Part shown: one piece after another, positions 6,483 to 13,960 of the stretch
Numbering within the stretch: position 1 is the stretch's first letter
Layout: every line of letters begins with the position of its first letter
Source of the DNA: Ellagibacter isourolithinifaciens
Lineage (GTDB): Bacteria > Actinomycetota > Coriobacteriia > Coriobacteriales > Eggerthellaceae
DNA: 34,537 nucleotides
Direction of reading: 5' to 3'
Assembly: GCF_008831035.1 (NCBI RefSeq)
Contig: NZ_WAJR01000026.1
Location: 1-34,537, forward strand
Notes under the pieces: model-generated
Databases searched by the model: none
What the model was told of the DNA's origin: nothing
What the model saw: the letters and a program-made list of their open reading frames with translations, nothing else
Made by a program: the position numbers and the translations under genes

Positions 6483-7757
6483 ATGGGAAGTCCGGCATCG
6501 AGTGGCAGCTCCGTCACGGTTAAACGGAAAAGGGTTGCATACTTGGCTTTAGCAACCGCTGGGCTTCTTGTGCTTGGCCTCGTTTACGCGTGGTCCATTT
6601 TCGCCACGCCTATCGCTGTCCAATATGGTTGGGACAAAGGGTCGCTTCAGCTTGTTTTCAACATTGCGATGATCTGCTTTTGCGTGGCGGCATTGCTGGG
6701 GTCATACGTTATGAAGGTTCTTCCATTGAAGGGCGCTCTTGCTATTGCGGCAACGATGATTGCGCTCGGTTTTCTGGGCACCGCATTCTTTGCGTCGAAG
6801 AGTCTTGTAGGGATGTATTTCAGTTACGGTCTTTTGTGCGGCGCTGGATGCGGAATGGGCTACAACCTCGTTATTTCTGCCGTCAACTCCTGGTTTCCTG
6901 ATAAGATTGGCTTTTCTTCGGGAGTTATGATGATGGGGATGGGGTTAGGCAGCCTTCTGCTGGGCTCGGCGGCAGATTCCTTGATTGGAATTGTCGGCAT
7001 TGAGCTGGGCTTTATTGTTCTTGCGGTCGTTGCATTCGCGGTGGTAATCGCGTTGTCGACGGTCCTCAAGCCTGCTCCTGCGGATGCCGCATCGCTGTTG
7101 GCGAGGAGCTCGTCTGGGCCCCATGCTTCAAATGATGGACTTTGCGATTGCGCCCCTCTGAAAGCCCCGCTGTTTTATGTGTACATGATTTGGGCTATCT
7201 TCACCATTGCCGTTGGCATAACGTTGATTGGGGGCGTTAAGCAGGGTGCTCTTGTGCTTGGGGTTGACGGGGCGTTTGCGACCCTCGTCGTTGGGCTTTG
7301 CTCTACGATGAACGGTGTGAGCCGTCTTGCAATTGGCGCGCTTTACGACAAGTTCGGGCTCTTGGTCTCGATCTTTACTTCTGGCTTGCTGATTACCATC
7401 TCTGCAATTGCCATTACGTTTTCGTATGCGAGCAGCATCGCTGTTGTCTATATTGCAGCTTCGCTTTGTGTCGGATTTGGGTATGGATCGATCCCCGTTA
7501 TCGCCTCAGCCTTTGCGAAAGAATGCTACGGGGCGAAGGATTACGCACGCAATTTTGCAACAATCAACATGGCTGCTGCTATTGGGTCGTTTCTCAGCAT
7601 TGGGCTGATTTCCATGGCTAGTCCTGATGGGACGAGTAGCAATGCTACGGTCTGGATGGTTTTCGCTGTATTGGCCGTTGTGGGTCTTGCGGATGCTGTC
7701 TGCTTCGCCCGCATGTATCGAAAGAGGTTGAATAGCTCCCCGTGTTCGGGTCGGTAG
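6483..7757 (+). CDS. MFS permease of the OFA (oxalate/formate antiporter-like) family
   Basis: A 424-residue protein with about 12 membrane segments. The N-terminal 'GLVYAWSIFATPIAVQYGWD' motif and 'CGAGCGMGYNLVISAVNSWF' are characteristic of OxlT-type OFA permeases. 'GFGYGSIPVIASAFAKECYG' is the matching motif in the second half. The ATG at 6483 is chosen because AAGGAGGGA lies about seven bases upstream; an earlier in-frame ATG at 6438 has no ribosome site. OFA members exchange carboxylates or take up monocarboxylates. Next to a cytoplasmic molybdoenzyme it probably imports the substrate or exports the product. It is the only apparently intact transporter in the locus. Confidence 0.9.
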   Translation: MGSPASSGSSVTVKRKRVAYLALATAGLLVLGLVYAWSIFATPIAVQYGWDKGSLQLVFNIAMICFCVAALLGSYVMKVLPLKGALAIAATMIALGFLGTAFFASKSLVGMYFSYGLLCGAGCGMGYNLVISAVNSWFPDKIGFSSGVMMMGMGLGSLLLGSAADSLIGIVGIELGFIVLAVVAFAVVIALSTVLKPAPADAASLLARSSSGPHASNDGLCDCAPLKAPLFYVYMIWAIFTIAVGITLIGGVKQGALVLGVDGAFATLVVGLCSTMNGVSRLAIGALYDKFGLLVSIFTSGLLITISAIAITFSYASSIAVVYIAASLCVGFGYGSIPVIASAFAKECYGAKDYARNFATINMAAAIGSFLSIGLISMASPDGTSSNATVWMVFAVLAVVGLADAVCFARMYRKRLNSSPCSGR

Positions 7758-7861
7758 CATCCCGCCTGACCCGGCCGTGTCATTTTGCTCCCCTTCCTTC
7801 GGCAAAGTGACATCCTTGCTTTGGTGGCGAGGCCTTTTCCGCTCCTTTAAGGTCTCGCCAC
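7747..7861 (+). other. Three consecutive RNA hairpins between permease and unknown gene
   Basis: CGGGTC/GACCCG (7747-7752, 7768-7773) comes first. TGTCATTTTG/CAAAGTGACA follows (7778-7787, 7803-7812, one wobble pair). The third is GTGGCGAG/CTCGCCAC (7824-7831, 7854-7861), whose loop carries CCTT and AAGG that can extend it. The first two may end the permease transcript. The third lies 46 bases before the next start codon and may be a leader element. Confidence 0.45.
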
Positions 7862-7907
7862 ATACGGAATTCTATTTGCGATTGAGCTGAAGAGAAAGGA
7901 AAAGGCT

Positions 7908-8486
7908 ATGAAGTACGACGATCTTTTGAAAGAGATCAACGAGATGCCAGCTTCTCAAAGGCCGGCGTTCCACGAGATAGTCGCTTGTGCGGGTGTAGGG
8001 GGTGACGTCTGGCCGACCATGAAGCAGCATCTCGAGGATGCCTGCACGCTGCGAGAATTTCTTGACGCGGTATACGACGATGACGCCTGTCGCTTCGAGA
8101 AGCTTTGGGGTCTTTGGGCAAGGCTGGATGAAAAGGATTGGCGTATAAGATTCGAAGCCGAAATGGTTTTGGAAGGCGCCCTTATCGAACGGGGTGGCGT
8201 TGTTTTCGAAGCGGGGGACACTATGTTCCTCGTTCCTGTTCGCGGCATTCGAGCGAAGGACAGAACCGCCGACATACTCGTGTTTGCCGACGACAGTTTT
8301 AACACTGATGTCGCTGATTTTTACGGATCGATTAGTGGGCCATTCACATTGTATGAGCAGAAATTCGAAGGAACCTTTGATATTTATCGCGCCGGAAGGA
8401 ATTTGATTTTGGAGCGCTGGGAATTCGATGAGCTTGGATTTCGAAAGCGCCGTCGTTCTCAGGTCGGCGAATGCTGCAGCATCTAG
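7908..8486 (+). CDS. Hypothetical protein at the end of the molybdoenzyme locus
   Basis: A 192-residue soluble protein with ATG at 7908 behind AGAGAAAGGAAAAGG. The N-terminal ~90 residues look helical and acidic. The C-terminal half alternates hydrophobic and charged residues as in a beta-rich domain ('VVFEAGDTMFLVPVRGI', 'GTFDIYRAGRNLILERWEFD') and the end is basic ('GFRKRRRSQ'). There is no signal peptide, membrane segment or metal motif beyond a Cys pair at the end. I do not recognise it. Its position last in the same-strand array, before a clear terminator, suggests it belongs to the locus, perhaps as an enzyme-specific accessory factor. It has no recognisable TorD-type chaperone motif. 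Confidence 0.72.
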   Translation: MKYDDLLKEINEMPASQRPAFHEIVACAGVGGDVWPTMKQHLEDACTLREFLDAVYDDDACRFEKLWGLWARLDEKDWRIRFEAEMVLEGALIERGGVVFEAGDTMFLVPVRGIRAKDRTADILVFADDSFNTDVADFYGSISGPFTLYEQKFEGTFDIYRAGRNLILERWEFDELGFRKRRRSQVGECCSI

Positions 8487-8519
8487 CACTAACTGGCATT
8501 AGATTCTCGGTTCCTATTG

Positions 8520-8547
8520 AAAGCGCGGGTCCGCCCCGCGCTTTTTC
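8520..8547 (+). terminator. Rho-independent terminator
   Basis: AAGCGCGGG (8521-8529) pairs perfectly with CCCGCGCTT (8535-8543) over a 5-nt loop and runs into TTTTT. It ends the plus-strand locus and faces the end of the minus-strand MATE gene. Confidence 0.9.
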
Positions 8548-8561
8548 TTGCTTCCGTTCCC

Positions 8562-9989
8562 TTACGCAATTCCTCTGCTGTCGCGCAGGCGGCGCAGCTT
8601 GCGGACTTCTCGCGCGACGAAGACGCTGGTTACGCATACTGAAAGCGCGTCGGACACCGGAGCGCTTATGATGACGCCCTCAAGTCCCGTCGTGCCGAAG
8701 AGCGCTGTCAGCGCAGGCGGCAGCAGCAGGTACAGAGGGATGAGGAAGAGCACCTGGCGTGTGAGCTCGAGAATCGCGGCCTTCATCGGCTGGCCGCTTG
8801 ACTGGAAGTAGCTTGATCCCACAATCTGGAATCCAACGGGCGCGAAGAAAATCACGTACACGCGCAGCGCATACACGGCGAAATTCTCCAGGTCGCCCGA
8901 AACGCCGAACAGCTCCACGATCGGCGCGGGAATGGCCTCCGCAATCAGGAAGAACGCTCCGCCGATGCATACGCCGGTGATGCTCGCCCACTTCAGCGTG
9001 TCAAGCACGCGCTGCCACAGCTTCGCGCCGTAGTTGAACCCGATGATGGGCTGCGCTCCCATGATCAGGCCGATGAGCGGGGTGAACGCAAACATCGCCG
9101 CCTTTTGTGCCACGCCGATTGCCGCGAGCGCGGCCGTGGTGCCGATGGGGTCGGTCGACCCGTACAGGCTCACCACGTGGTTCAACACGATGCCGACGAG
9201 CATGGACGCGACCTGCATCACAAACGACGCGATGCCCATCGTGAGGATGGTTCCCATGAGCTTCACATCGGGCACGCAGCAGCGAAGGCGCAGCTTGAAG
9301 GCGGCGCTTTTGCTCATGGTGAAATGCCAGACGACGGGCACCATGCCGCATGCCTGACCGAGAATCGTAGCCGATGCGCTGCCTGCAACGCCGAACCCCA
9401 GCACGATGACGAACAGGTAGTTGAAGATGATGCACATCACCGTGCCGAAGATCATGGTGCCGAGCGCGAGGTTGGGCCTTCCCGCAGTGCGCAGGAAGTT
9501 GTTGAGCCCCATGCCAAGCGATTGGAAGATGAAGCCGAAGCAGATAATCTGCACGAAGGTTTTCGTAAGGTCCCAAAGCTCATCGGTCGTGCCGATGCCC
9601 GCGAGGATGGGGTCGATGAGGAGTCCCGACATCACCGCGATGACGACGGCGATGCCTACAAGCAGTGTGGCCGAGTTCCCGAGCGTGCGCTCAACCTGGT
9701 CTTTCTCTCCCTTCCCTAGCTGAATTGCCGCGAGCGCGTTGCCGCCTTGGCCGGCGATCATCGAGAAGCCCATAAGGAGGGTCATCACGGGGAAGGCGAG
9801 GGTGGTTACCGCCACGCCCGAACCGTCGGGGAGCGCCTGTCCCAAAAAGATTGTATCGACCACGTTGTAGAGCGTGTTGAACACCATGCTCACGATGGCA
9901 GGGATGGAGAACTCGAGGAGCAGCTTTCCGACGCGCTCGGTTCCCAAGCGGTCGGTGCGGTTATCGGGCGGTGCCGGGCTGTCTGACAT
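8562..9989 (-). CDS. MATE-family multidrug/Na+ (H+) efflux transporter
   Basis: A 475-residue, 12-helix membrane protein. 'LLLEFSIPAIVSMVFNTLYNVVDTIFLGQALP' at the N-terminus (given here in part) and 'GFNYGAKLWQRVLDTLKWA' in the second half are typical of MatE/NorM (DinF branch) proteins. The second-half 'GAQPIIGFNYGAK' motif is well conserved. I prefer the ATG at 9989 because the next 40 upstream codons (to 10109) are not transporter-like. An AAGG lies about ten bases before 9989. It exports cationic compounds using an ion gradient; the substrate is unknown. It stands alone, facing the terminator of the plus-strand locus. Confidence 0.9.
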   Translation of the reverse strand: MSDSPAPPDNRTDRLGTERVGKLLLEFSIPAIVSMVFNTLYNVVDTIFLGQALPDGSGVAVTTLAFPVMTLLMGFSMIAGQGGNALAAIQLGKGEKDQVERTLGNSATLLVGIAVVIAVMSGLLIDPILAGIGTTDELWDLTKTFVQIICFGFIFQSLGMGLNNFLRTAGRPNLALGTMIFGTVMCIIFNYLFVIVLGFGVAGSASATILGQACGMVPVVWHFTMSKSAAFKLRLRCCVPDVKLMGTILTMGIASFVMQVASMLVGIVLNHVVSLYGSTDPIGTTAALAAIGVAQKAAMFAFTPLIGLIMGAQPIIGFNYGAKLWQRVLDTLKWASITGVCIGGAFFLIAEAIPAPIVELFGVSGDLENFAVYALRVYVIFFAPVGFQIVGSSYFQSSGQPMKAAILELTRQVLFLIPLYLLLPPALTALFGTTGLEGVIISAPVSDALSVCVTSVFVAREVRKLRRLRDSRGIA

Positions 9990-10076
9990 GGGGTCAAGCC
10001 TTACTATGCGCAAACCGCGCGGCGTGACACCGCGGGCTGTTCGATTATCGATGCACGCGCAAGTATAGAAAGCGAG

Positions 10077-10117
10077 AAGGCGGGTTGACAAGCCTAATCG
10101 GCCAATCAACCCGCCTT
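10077..10117 (-). terminator. Terminator of the AGCS symporter gene
   Basis: A perfect 12-bp inverted repeat (AAGGCGGGTTGA, 10077-10088; TCAACCCGCCTT, 10106-10117) with a 17-nt loop. On the minus strand it is followed by a T-rich CTTTCTATACTT. It begins 53 bases after the symporter stop. Confidence 0.7.
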
Positions 10118-10169
10118 CGCAGCAAGGGAGACGATAAGCGTCAGGTGATTGCGCCCTGCCAGGCGCGTC

Positions 10170-11681
10170 CTACGCCGTTGCCTCCTCGGCTTTCCAATCG
10201 TCGGAGGTGTCGCGCGGCGCAAGGTTGTCCTCGTCGCCTGCGGCCTCGTCGAGGCGCTTGAAGTAGTCCTTCGTCTCCTTCACAACCACGCCGGACAGCA
10301 CGATCAAGGCGATCATATTCGGGATGGCCATGCAGGCGTTGAAGATGTCAGCGATAGTCCACACGGCGGAAACGGTCATGTAGGGGCCGATGAAAACGGC
10401 GAGGATGTAGAGCCAGCGGTACGTCTTCACGGCCTTCTTCGAACCGCCGGAGAGGTACTCCAGGCAGCGCTCGCCGTAGTAGTCCCAGCCGAGGATGGTG
10501 GTGAAGCCGAAGAGCGCCAGGCACACCATCAGGACAAACGACACAGCCTCAGCGGGAATGAAGGGCAGGCCCATCTGGAATGCCGCGGTGGTGACGGCGG
10601 CACCTTCGAGTCCGGGAATCTGGTAGGCGCCGGTCATGACGAGCGCGAGGCCAGTCATGGAGCACACAATGATGGTGTCGAGGAAGGTGCCGGTCATCGA
10701 CACAAGACCCTGGCGCACGGGCTCTTTCGTCTGCGCAGCCGCGGCGGCGATAGGCGCGGAGCCCAGGCCTGCCTCGTTGGAGAAGATGCCTCGCGCGATG
10801 CCCTTCTGCATGGCGATGATGATCGCACCGAGCGCGCCGCCTGCAGCAGCGCGCAGGCCGAAGGCGCTTTGGACGATGGTGACGAGCGCGTCGGGCAGCG
10901 CCGTGATGTTCAGTACGATGAGGATGAGCGAGAACGCCACGTAGATCACGACCATTACGGGAATGACCTTCTCGGAAACGCTCGCGATGCGCTTCAGGCC
11001 GCCGATGACGACGAGGCCGACGACGATCGCGACAATAAGCGACCCGATCACGGTGGCGATGGAGTAGTCCATACCAAGGATGCTCACAGTTGCCGACTTG
11101 TTGGGGTCAAAGAAGCCGGTGATTGCCGAGTTGATGGAGTTGACCTGCGTAAACGTACCAATGCCGAACAGGCCGACGCACATGCCGAAGAACGCGAAGA
11201 TCTTGGCAAGCCACTTCCAGGAAATCTGGGGCAGGCGCTTTCCCATGCCGCGCTCGATGTAGTAGAACGGGCCGCCGAGCACATGGCCATCCTTGTCGAT
11301 GCTGCGGAACTTCACCGCGAGCAGACCCTCGGAGTATTTGGTCGCCATGCCGAACAGGGCGGCAACCCACATCCAGAACATGGCGCCCGGGCCGCCGGCG
11401 ACGACTGCGGTCGCCACGCCGACGATGTTGCCGGTGCCGATGGTCGCGGAAAGCGCGGTGCACAGAGCGCCGAACGACGACACCTCGCCGGTCGCGTCCT
11501 CGCCTTTCTCGTTTTTCAGCATGTAGCGCAGGGCGCGCGGCAGCTTGCTGAACTGCAAACCGTGCAGGCGCACGGTCAGAAGAATGCCGCCGAACAAGAT
11601 GAGCACCATCAAGGGTACGCCCCAGATGAAGCCATCGATGGCATTGAGCACGTTGTTGAACGCGCTGAAGAAGTCTTCCAC
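10170..11681 (-). CDS. Alanine/glycine:cation symporter, AGCS (SSF-like) family
   Basis: A 503-residue membrane protein that takes up alanine or glycine with Na+ or H+. 'SSFGALCTALSATIGTGNIVGVATAV' (seen in part as GALCTALSATIGTGNIVG) is the AGCS signature, and 'ARGIFSNEAGLGSAPIAAAA' is the second conserved block. The start is set at GTG 11681 because GAGGAGG lies four bases upstream. The open frame continues 117 codons upstream, but that stretch is the riboswitch leader. A glycine riboswitch directly upstream supports glycine as a substrate or as the regulatory signal. Such RNAs are known to control AGCS genes in other bacteria. Its own promoter and terminator make it a single-gene transcript. 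Confidence 0.93.
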   Translation of the reverse strand: MEDFFSAFNNVLNAIDGFIWGVPLMVLILFGGILLTVRLHGLQFSKLPRALRYMLKNEKGEDATGEVSSFGALCTALSATIGTGNIVGVATAVVAGGPGAMFWMWVAALFGMATKYSEGLLAVKFRSIDKDGHVLGGPFYYIERGMGKRLPQISWKWLAKIFAFFGMCVGLFGIGTFTQVNSINSAITGFFDPNKSATVSILGMDYSIATVIGSLIVAIVVGLVVIGGLKRIASVSEKVIPVMVVIYVAFSLILIVLNITALPDALVTIVQSAFGLRAAAGGALGAIIIAMQKGIARGIFSNEAGLGSAPIAAAAAQTKEPVRQGLVSMTGTFLDTIIVCSMTGLALVMTGAYQIPGLEGAAVTTAAFQMGLPFIPAEAVSFVLMVCLALFGFTTILGWDYYGERCLEYLSGGSKKAVKTYRWLYILAVFIGPYMTVSAVWTIADIFNACMAIPNMIALIVLSGVVVKETKDYFKRLDEAAGDEDNLAPRDTSDDWKAEEATA

Positions 11682-11851
11682 TGTTCCTCCTCGATATCCG
11701 TTACGTTTCGCAACTTCAAGCGACCCTCGAAAAGGCCGTGGAGGAACTCGCGCGTTCCGAGTTTTCACGCGCGTGGCAAGCGATGTGGGCGCAACAAAAG
11801 GAAAGGGAAAAGCGAAATGCGACACGCAGATGCGACAAGCAGTAAGCTTTT

Positions 11852-11946
11852 CTCTGTCCTTTTGCCTGAGAGTTTCAACGAAAAGCCTGTGACCAGGTGT
11901 TTCGCCTTGCCCCTTCGGCACCCAGCTTGCCTGGGATTCTCCAGAG
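11852..11946 (-). promoter_or_regulatory. Glycine riboswitch aptamer (gcvT type)
   Basis: Read on the minus strand, CTCTG (from 11946) pairs with CAGAG ending at 11852 as P1, and GAGA pairs with TCTC as P2. The conserved core 'TGCCGAAGGGGCAAGG' and the 3' block 'CTCTCAGGCAAAAGGACAG' match the gcvT RNA consensus closely. It lies about 170 bases before the AGCS symporter start and downstream of its predicted promoter. Glycine binding would alter termination or ribosome access; no clear expression-platform terminator was located. Confidence 0.92.
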
Positions 11947-11982
11947 GCCCCTTCGGCACCCTGTTTCCCGAAGGATCCAGAG
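11947..11982 (-). repeat. Partial duplicate of the glycine aptamer 5' half
   Basis: Directly 5' of the complete aptamer, CTCTGGA and the 15-mer GGGTGCCGAAGGGGC recur exactly (15-mers at 11909-11923 and 11947-11961, period 38). The 3' half of an aptamer (the CTCAGGCAAAAGGAC block) is absent. Inside this unit CCTTCGG (minus strand, 11974-11968) is complementary to both CCGAAGG copies, so it can close its own hairpin or pair with the core of the intact aptamer. Confidence 0.7.
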
Positions 11983-12019
11983 CGAGTCATAAGGGGTGAC
12001 GCTTTGAAATTGTGGAGCC

Positions 12020-12049
12020 ATTGTAAGCACATCGCTCCACCACGCGCAA
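12020..12049 (-). promoter_or_regulatory. Promoter of the riboswitch-AGCS transcript
   Basis: On the minus strand, TTGCGC (12049-12044) and TACAAT (12025-12020) are 18 bases apart, a good sigma70-type match. Transcription would begin near 12012, some 30-65 bases before the aptamers. Confidence 0.6.
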
Positions 12050-12132
12050 GTGCTTTTTTGGGTAATTGGAAAAATACTGATGCGAAAGGTAGGCATTAGG
12101 AAGCTAAAAGCCGAAAACCGCAGGCACGAAAG

Positions 12133-12208
12133 TGGCGCCCCTGAGAGGACTCGAACCTCCGACGCACGGTTTAGGAAACCGACGCTCTATCCGCTGAGCT
12201 ACAGGGGC
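12133..12208 (-). tRNA. tRNA-Arg (anticodon CCT)
   Basis: A 76-nt cloverleaf with encoded CCA. The acceptor stem is GCCCCTG / CAGGGGC with discriminator G, and the D arm is GCTC...GAGC. The anticodon stem-loop CGGTT-TCCTAAA-CCG has CCT in the loop, and the T loop is TTCGAGT. It reads AGG codons. It lies upstream of nothing on its own strand except the riboswitch-AGCS unit, which has its own promoter. Confidence 0.97.
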
Positions 12209-12360
12209 GCATAATGCGGCAGAGCCGATTCTACCAGAAAGTCGGACAAAGCACGCCTCGAGCTGCCTACTCGCGCAAGGCTTTCGCATTCGGTCGGTTT
12301 CGCCTTCGCGTTTGCCTGCTGCATTTGGCTGGCTTCGCACGTTCGCAAAGTGGGAGGTTC

Positions 12361-12410
12361 GATGGTGCTTGGCGAGCCAGCTTGAAGATAATGGCTCGCC
12401 AAGCACCATC
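12361..12410. repeat. Perfect 19-bp inverted repeat (long hairpin)
   Basis: GATGGTGCTTGGCGAGCCA (12361-12379) is followed after 12 bases by its exact reverse complement (12392-12410). There is no T run on either side. It opens a 677-bp gene-free stretch (12211-12887). A terminator, a mobile-element remnant or a structured RNA are all possible. Confidence 0.75.
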
Positions 12411-12423
12411 TTGGAGAAAGAAG

Positions 12424-12492
12424 TGGCCCAGGGGAGAGGGGAGCTCCCGCTGGGCCCAAGGAGGGGATTTGCGGCGCTTATAGATGCGCCGC
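12424..12492 (+). other. Two further hairpins in the gene-free region
   Basis: A bulged stem pairs TGGCCCAG (12424-12431) with CTGGGCCCA (12450-12458). The GGGAGCTCCC palindrome lies in its apical part. Then GCGGCGC (12471-12477) pairs with GCGCCGC (12486-12492), followed by CTCTGCTTTT, which resembles a plus-strand terminator. Together with 12361-12410 this makes three consecutive strong hairpins. Confidence 0.5.
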
Positions 12493-12580
12493 CTCTGCTT
12501 TTCTAGGGGTATGAAAGCAGTGCAGTGAGGAAGGAGGGGAGCCTTCTCAGCTGCTGAGGTCATTATATGAAGGGATGTCG

Positions 12581-12671
12581 AAAAAAACGCGCTCCGAGGT
12601 GGAACGGCGCGATATGGGCGGTGAAGTGCGATAACGTTTCCGCTCACCCCCAAAAGCGCGCCGTTCACCCC
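12581..12671 (-). ncRNA. Candidate structured RNA with terminator, minus strand
   Basis: On the minus strand GGGGTGAACGGCGCG (12671-12657) can pair with CGCGCCGTTCCACCT (12611-12597, one bulge). Within this, GGGGGTGA can pair with TCACCGCCC. The distal arm CGCGC can instead pair with GCGCG just before a run of seven T (12587-12581), forming an intrinsic terminator. A weak promoter-like CATAAT lies near 12700. No minus-strand gene follows closely, so this would be a free-standing RNA. Expression is unproven. Confidence 0.3.
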
Positions 12672-12887
12672 TGGATGAGAATAGTTGCGCCAATCTATTA
12701 TGATGTGTTGAGGATAGCGTTGAAGCCGACCATGCCGAGCTTCCAGGGTCGCTATTCTGGCGTGCTTGTTTCTAGGGTCGCTCCATCCGCCGGCGCTCCA
12801 CGCTATGTGAGATGTGAGGCGCGGGGTCCCGAGACTCTTCCTCGCGTACGCATACGCTATGATGGGGAAAACGAGAAAGGATGCCCC

Positions 12888-13955
12888 ATGCCCGACATAG
12901 CCCTTCGCTTCGACAAAGATATGCTCGTCGTTTCCGCCCCCGTTTCCGCTGCGCTCGCGCGCCAAGGCGTCGACGTCGACCGCGACCTCGAGCTGATGAC
13001 CGTCCTCGAGCCCGATTCGATTCAGGAAGCGATGCGCCTGGAATCCATGGCCGGGGCCCAATGCCTCGTGACGACTACCGCGGGAATCACGCCCGCTCGA
13101 ATGGCGCAGGTCGGAATGGAGGACCGCTCCCACGACGTGGCTCGCGCCTCACTCGAGGTTCTGCGGCCACTGAAACCGCAGCACGTGCTCGTGGAGATCG
13201 GGCCGTGCGACTTGCCCCTCGACGCATCGAGCAAGGCGTCGCTCAACGAGAACCGCGACCAGTACGCCCGCGCCGCGCGCCTGTTTGCGGGCGAGCAATT
13301 CGACGCCTTCTTCTTGAACGGGTTCACCACGGCGAGCGACCTTTTGTGCGCGCTCATGGGCGTGCGTCAGGTGAGCGACATGCCCGCGTTCGCGTCGGTC
13401 GATGTGCTTGCGGACGGCACGCTTGCGAGTGGGCGCGGGACCCTCGAAGAGGCCTGCTCGATCATGGGCGAGTATGGCGCTTCGGTGGCGGGCTTTTCCA
13501 CGGCATCCGGAATCGAGGATGCCTGCGCGCTCGCGAAGCGCGCCGAAGCTGCCTGCGACCTGCCAATTCTCGTGCAGCTGGCAGTTGCCGAACACAAGCC
13601 GAAGCAGGGCGGTCCCACGGATGCGAACCCGTACTACTGCCCCGACGCCGTTGTCGACGCCGCGGTGCGTCTGCGAGCTTCGGGCGTTCAGTTCTTGCGC
13701 GCGACCGGCGCCGCCACTCCCGCCTACACAGGAGCGCTCGCTGCCACGACGGCGGGGCTCGATGTCGCGGCGTGCCGCACGGCTGGCGTGCCTGTGGCTG
13801 ATGCGTCCGTTGTCGCTGAGTCGCCCTCAAGTGACGATGGGCGAAGCGAAGGAAAGTCCCAGGTTGCGTCCGCTGCCGACGAGCAGATGAGCGCGCTGGC
13901 AGATGCGCTGCGCGAAAAAGTCGCCGCGGCATTCAGCGAGAGCGGGGAGGCGTAG
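12888..13955 (+). CDS. Homocysteine S-methyltransferase-like protein lacking the zinc ligands
   Basis: A 355-residue protein. Spacing and motifs follow the Hcy-methyltransferase (MetH N-terminal / BHMT) TIM barrel: 'FASVDVLADGTLASGRGTLE', 'YGASVAGFSTASGIED' and 'PILVQLAVAEHKPKQGGPTD'. Active enzymes coordinate Zn2+ with one Cys in the 'NCS' position and two in 'GGCCG'. Here these positions read 'FSTA' (around 203-206) and 'RATGAATP' (271-278), so all three cysteines are missing, and the N-terminal DG motif is also lost. A zinc-dependent methyl transfer to homocysteine is therefore unlikely. The last ~60 residues are polar. The ATG at 12888 follows AGAAAGGA. The next gene starts five bases after the stop, implying a functional pair. 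The family assignment is solid; the activity is unknown. Confidence 0.8.
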   Translation: MPDIALRFDKDMLVVSAPVSAALARQGVDVDRDLELMTVLEPDSIQEAMRLESMAGAQCLVTTTAGITPARMAQVGMEDRSHDVARASLEVLRPLKPQHVLVEIGPCDLPLDASSKASLNENRDQYARAARLFAGEQFDAFFLNGFTTASDLLCALMGVRQVSDMPAFASVDVLADGTLASGRGTLEEACSIMGEYGASVAGFSTASGIEDACALAKRAEAACDLPILVQLAVAEHKPKQGGPTDANPYYCPDAVVDAAVRLRASGVQFLRATGAATPAYTGALAATTAGLDVAACRTAGVPVADASVVAESPSSDDGRSEGKSQVASAADEQMSALADALREKVAAAFSESGEA

Positions 13956-13960
13956 GTGCC

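Noticed and set aside
10149-11999. A 616-codon plus-strand open frame
   Set aside because: Antisense to the AGCS symporter and its riboswitch; no domain or ribosome site.
11682-12032. Upstream extension of the AGCS symporter frame
   Set aside because: This stretch is the glycine riboswitch leader; GTG 11681 has a strong ribosome site.
12567-12887. Upstream extension of the methyltransferase-like gene
   Set aside because: The 107 extra codons cover inverted repeats and lack family similarity; the ATG at 12888 has the ribosome site.
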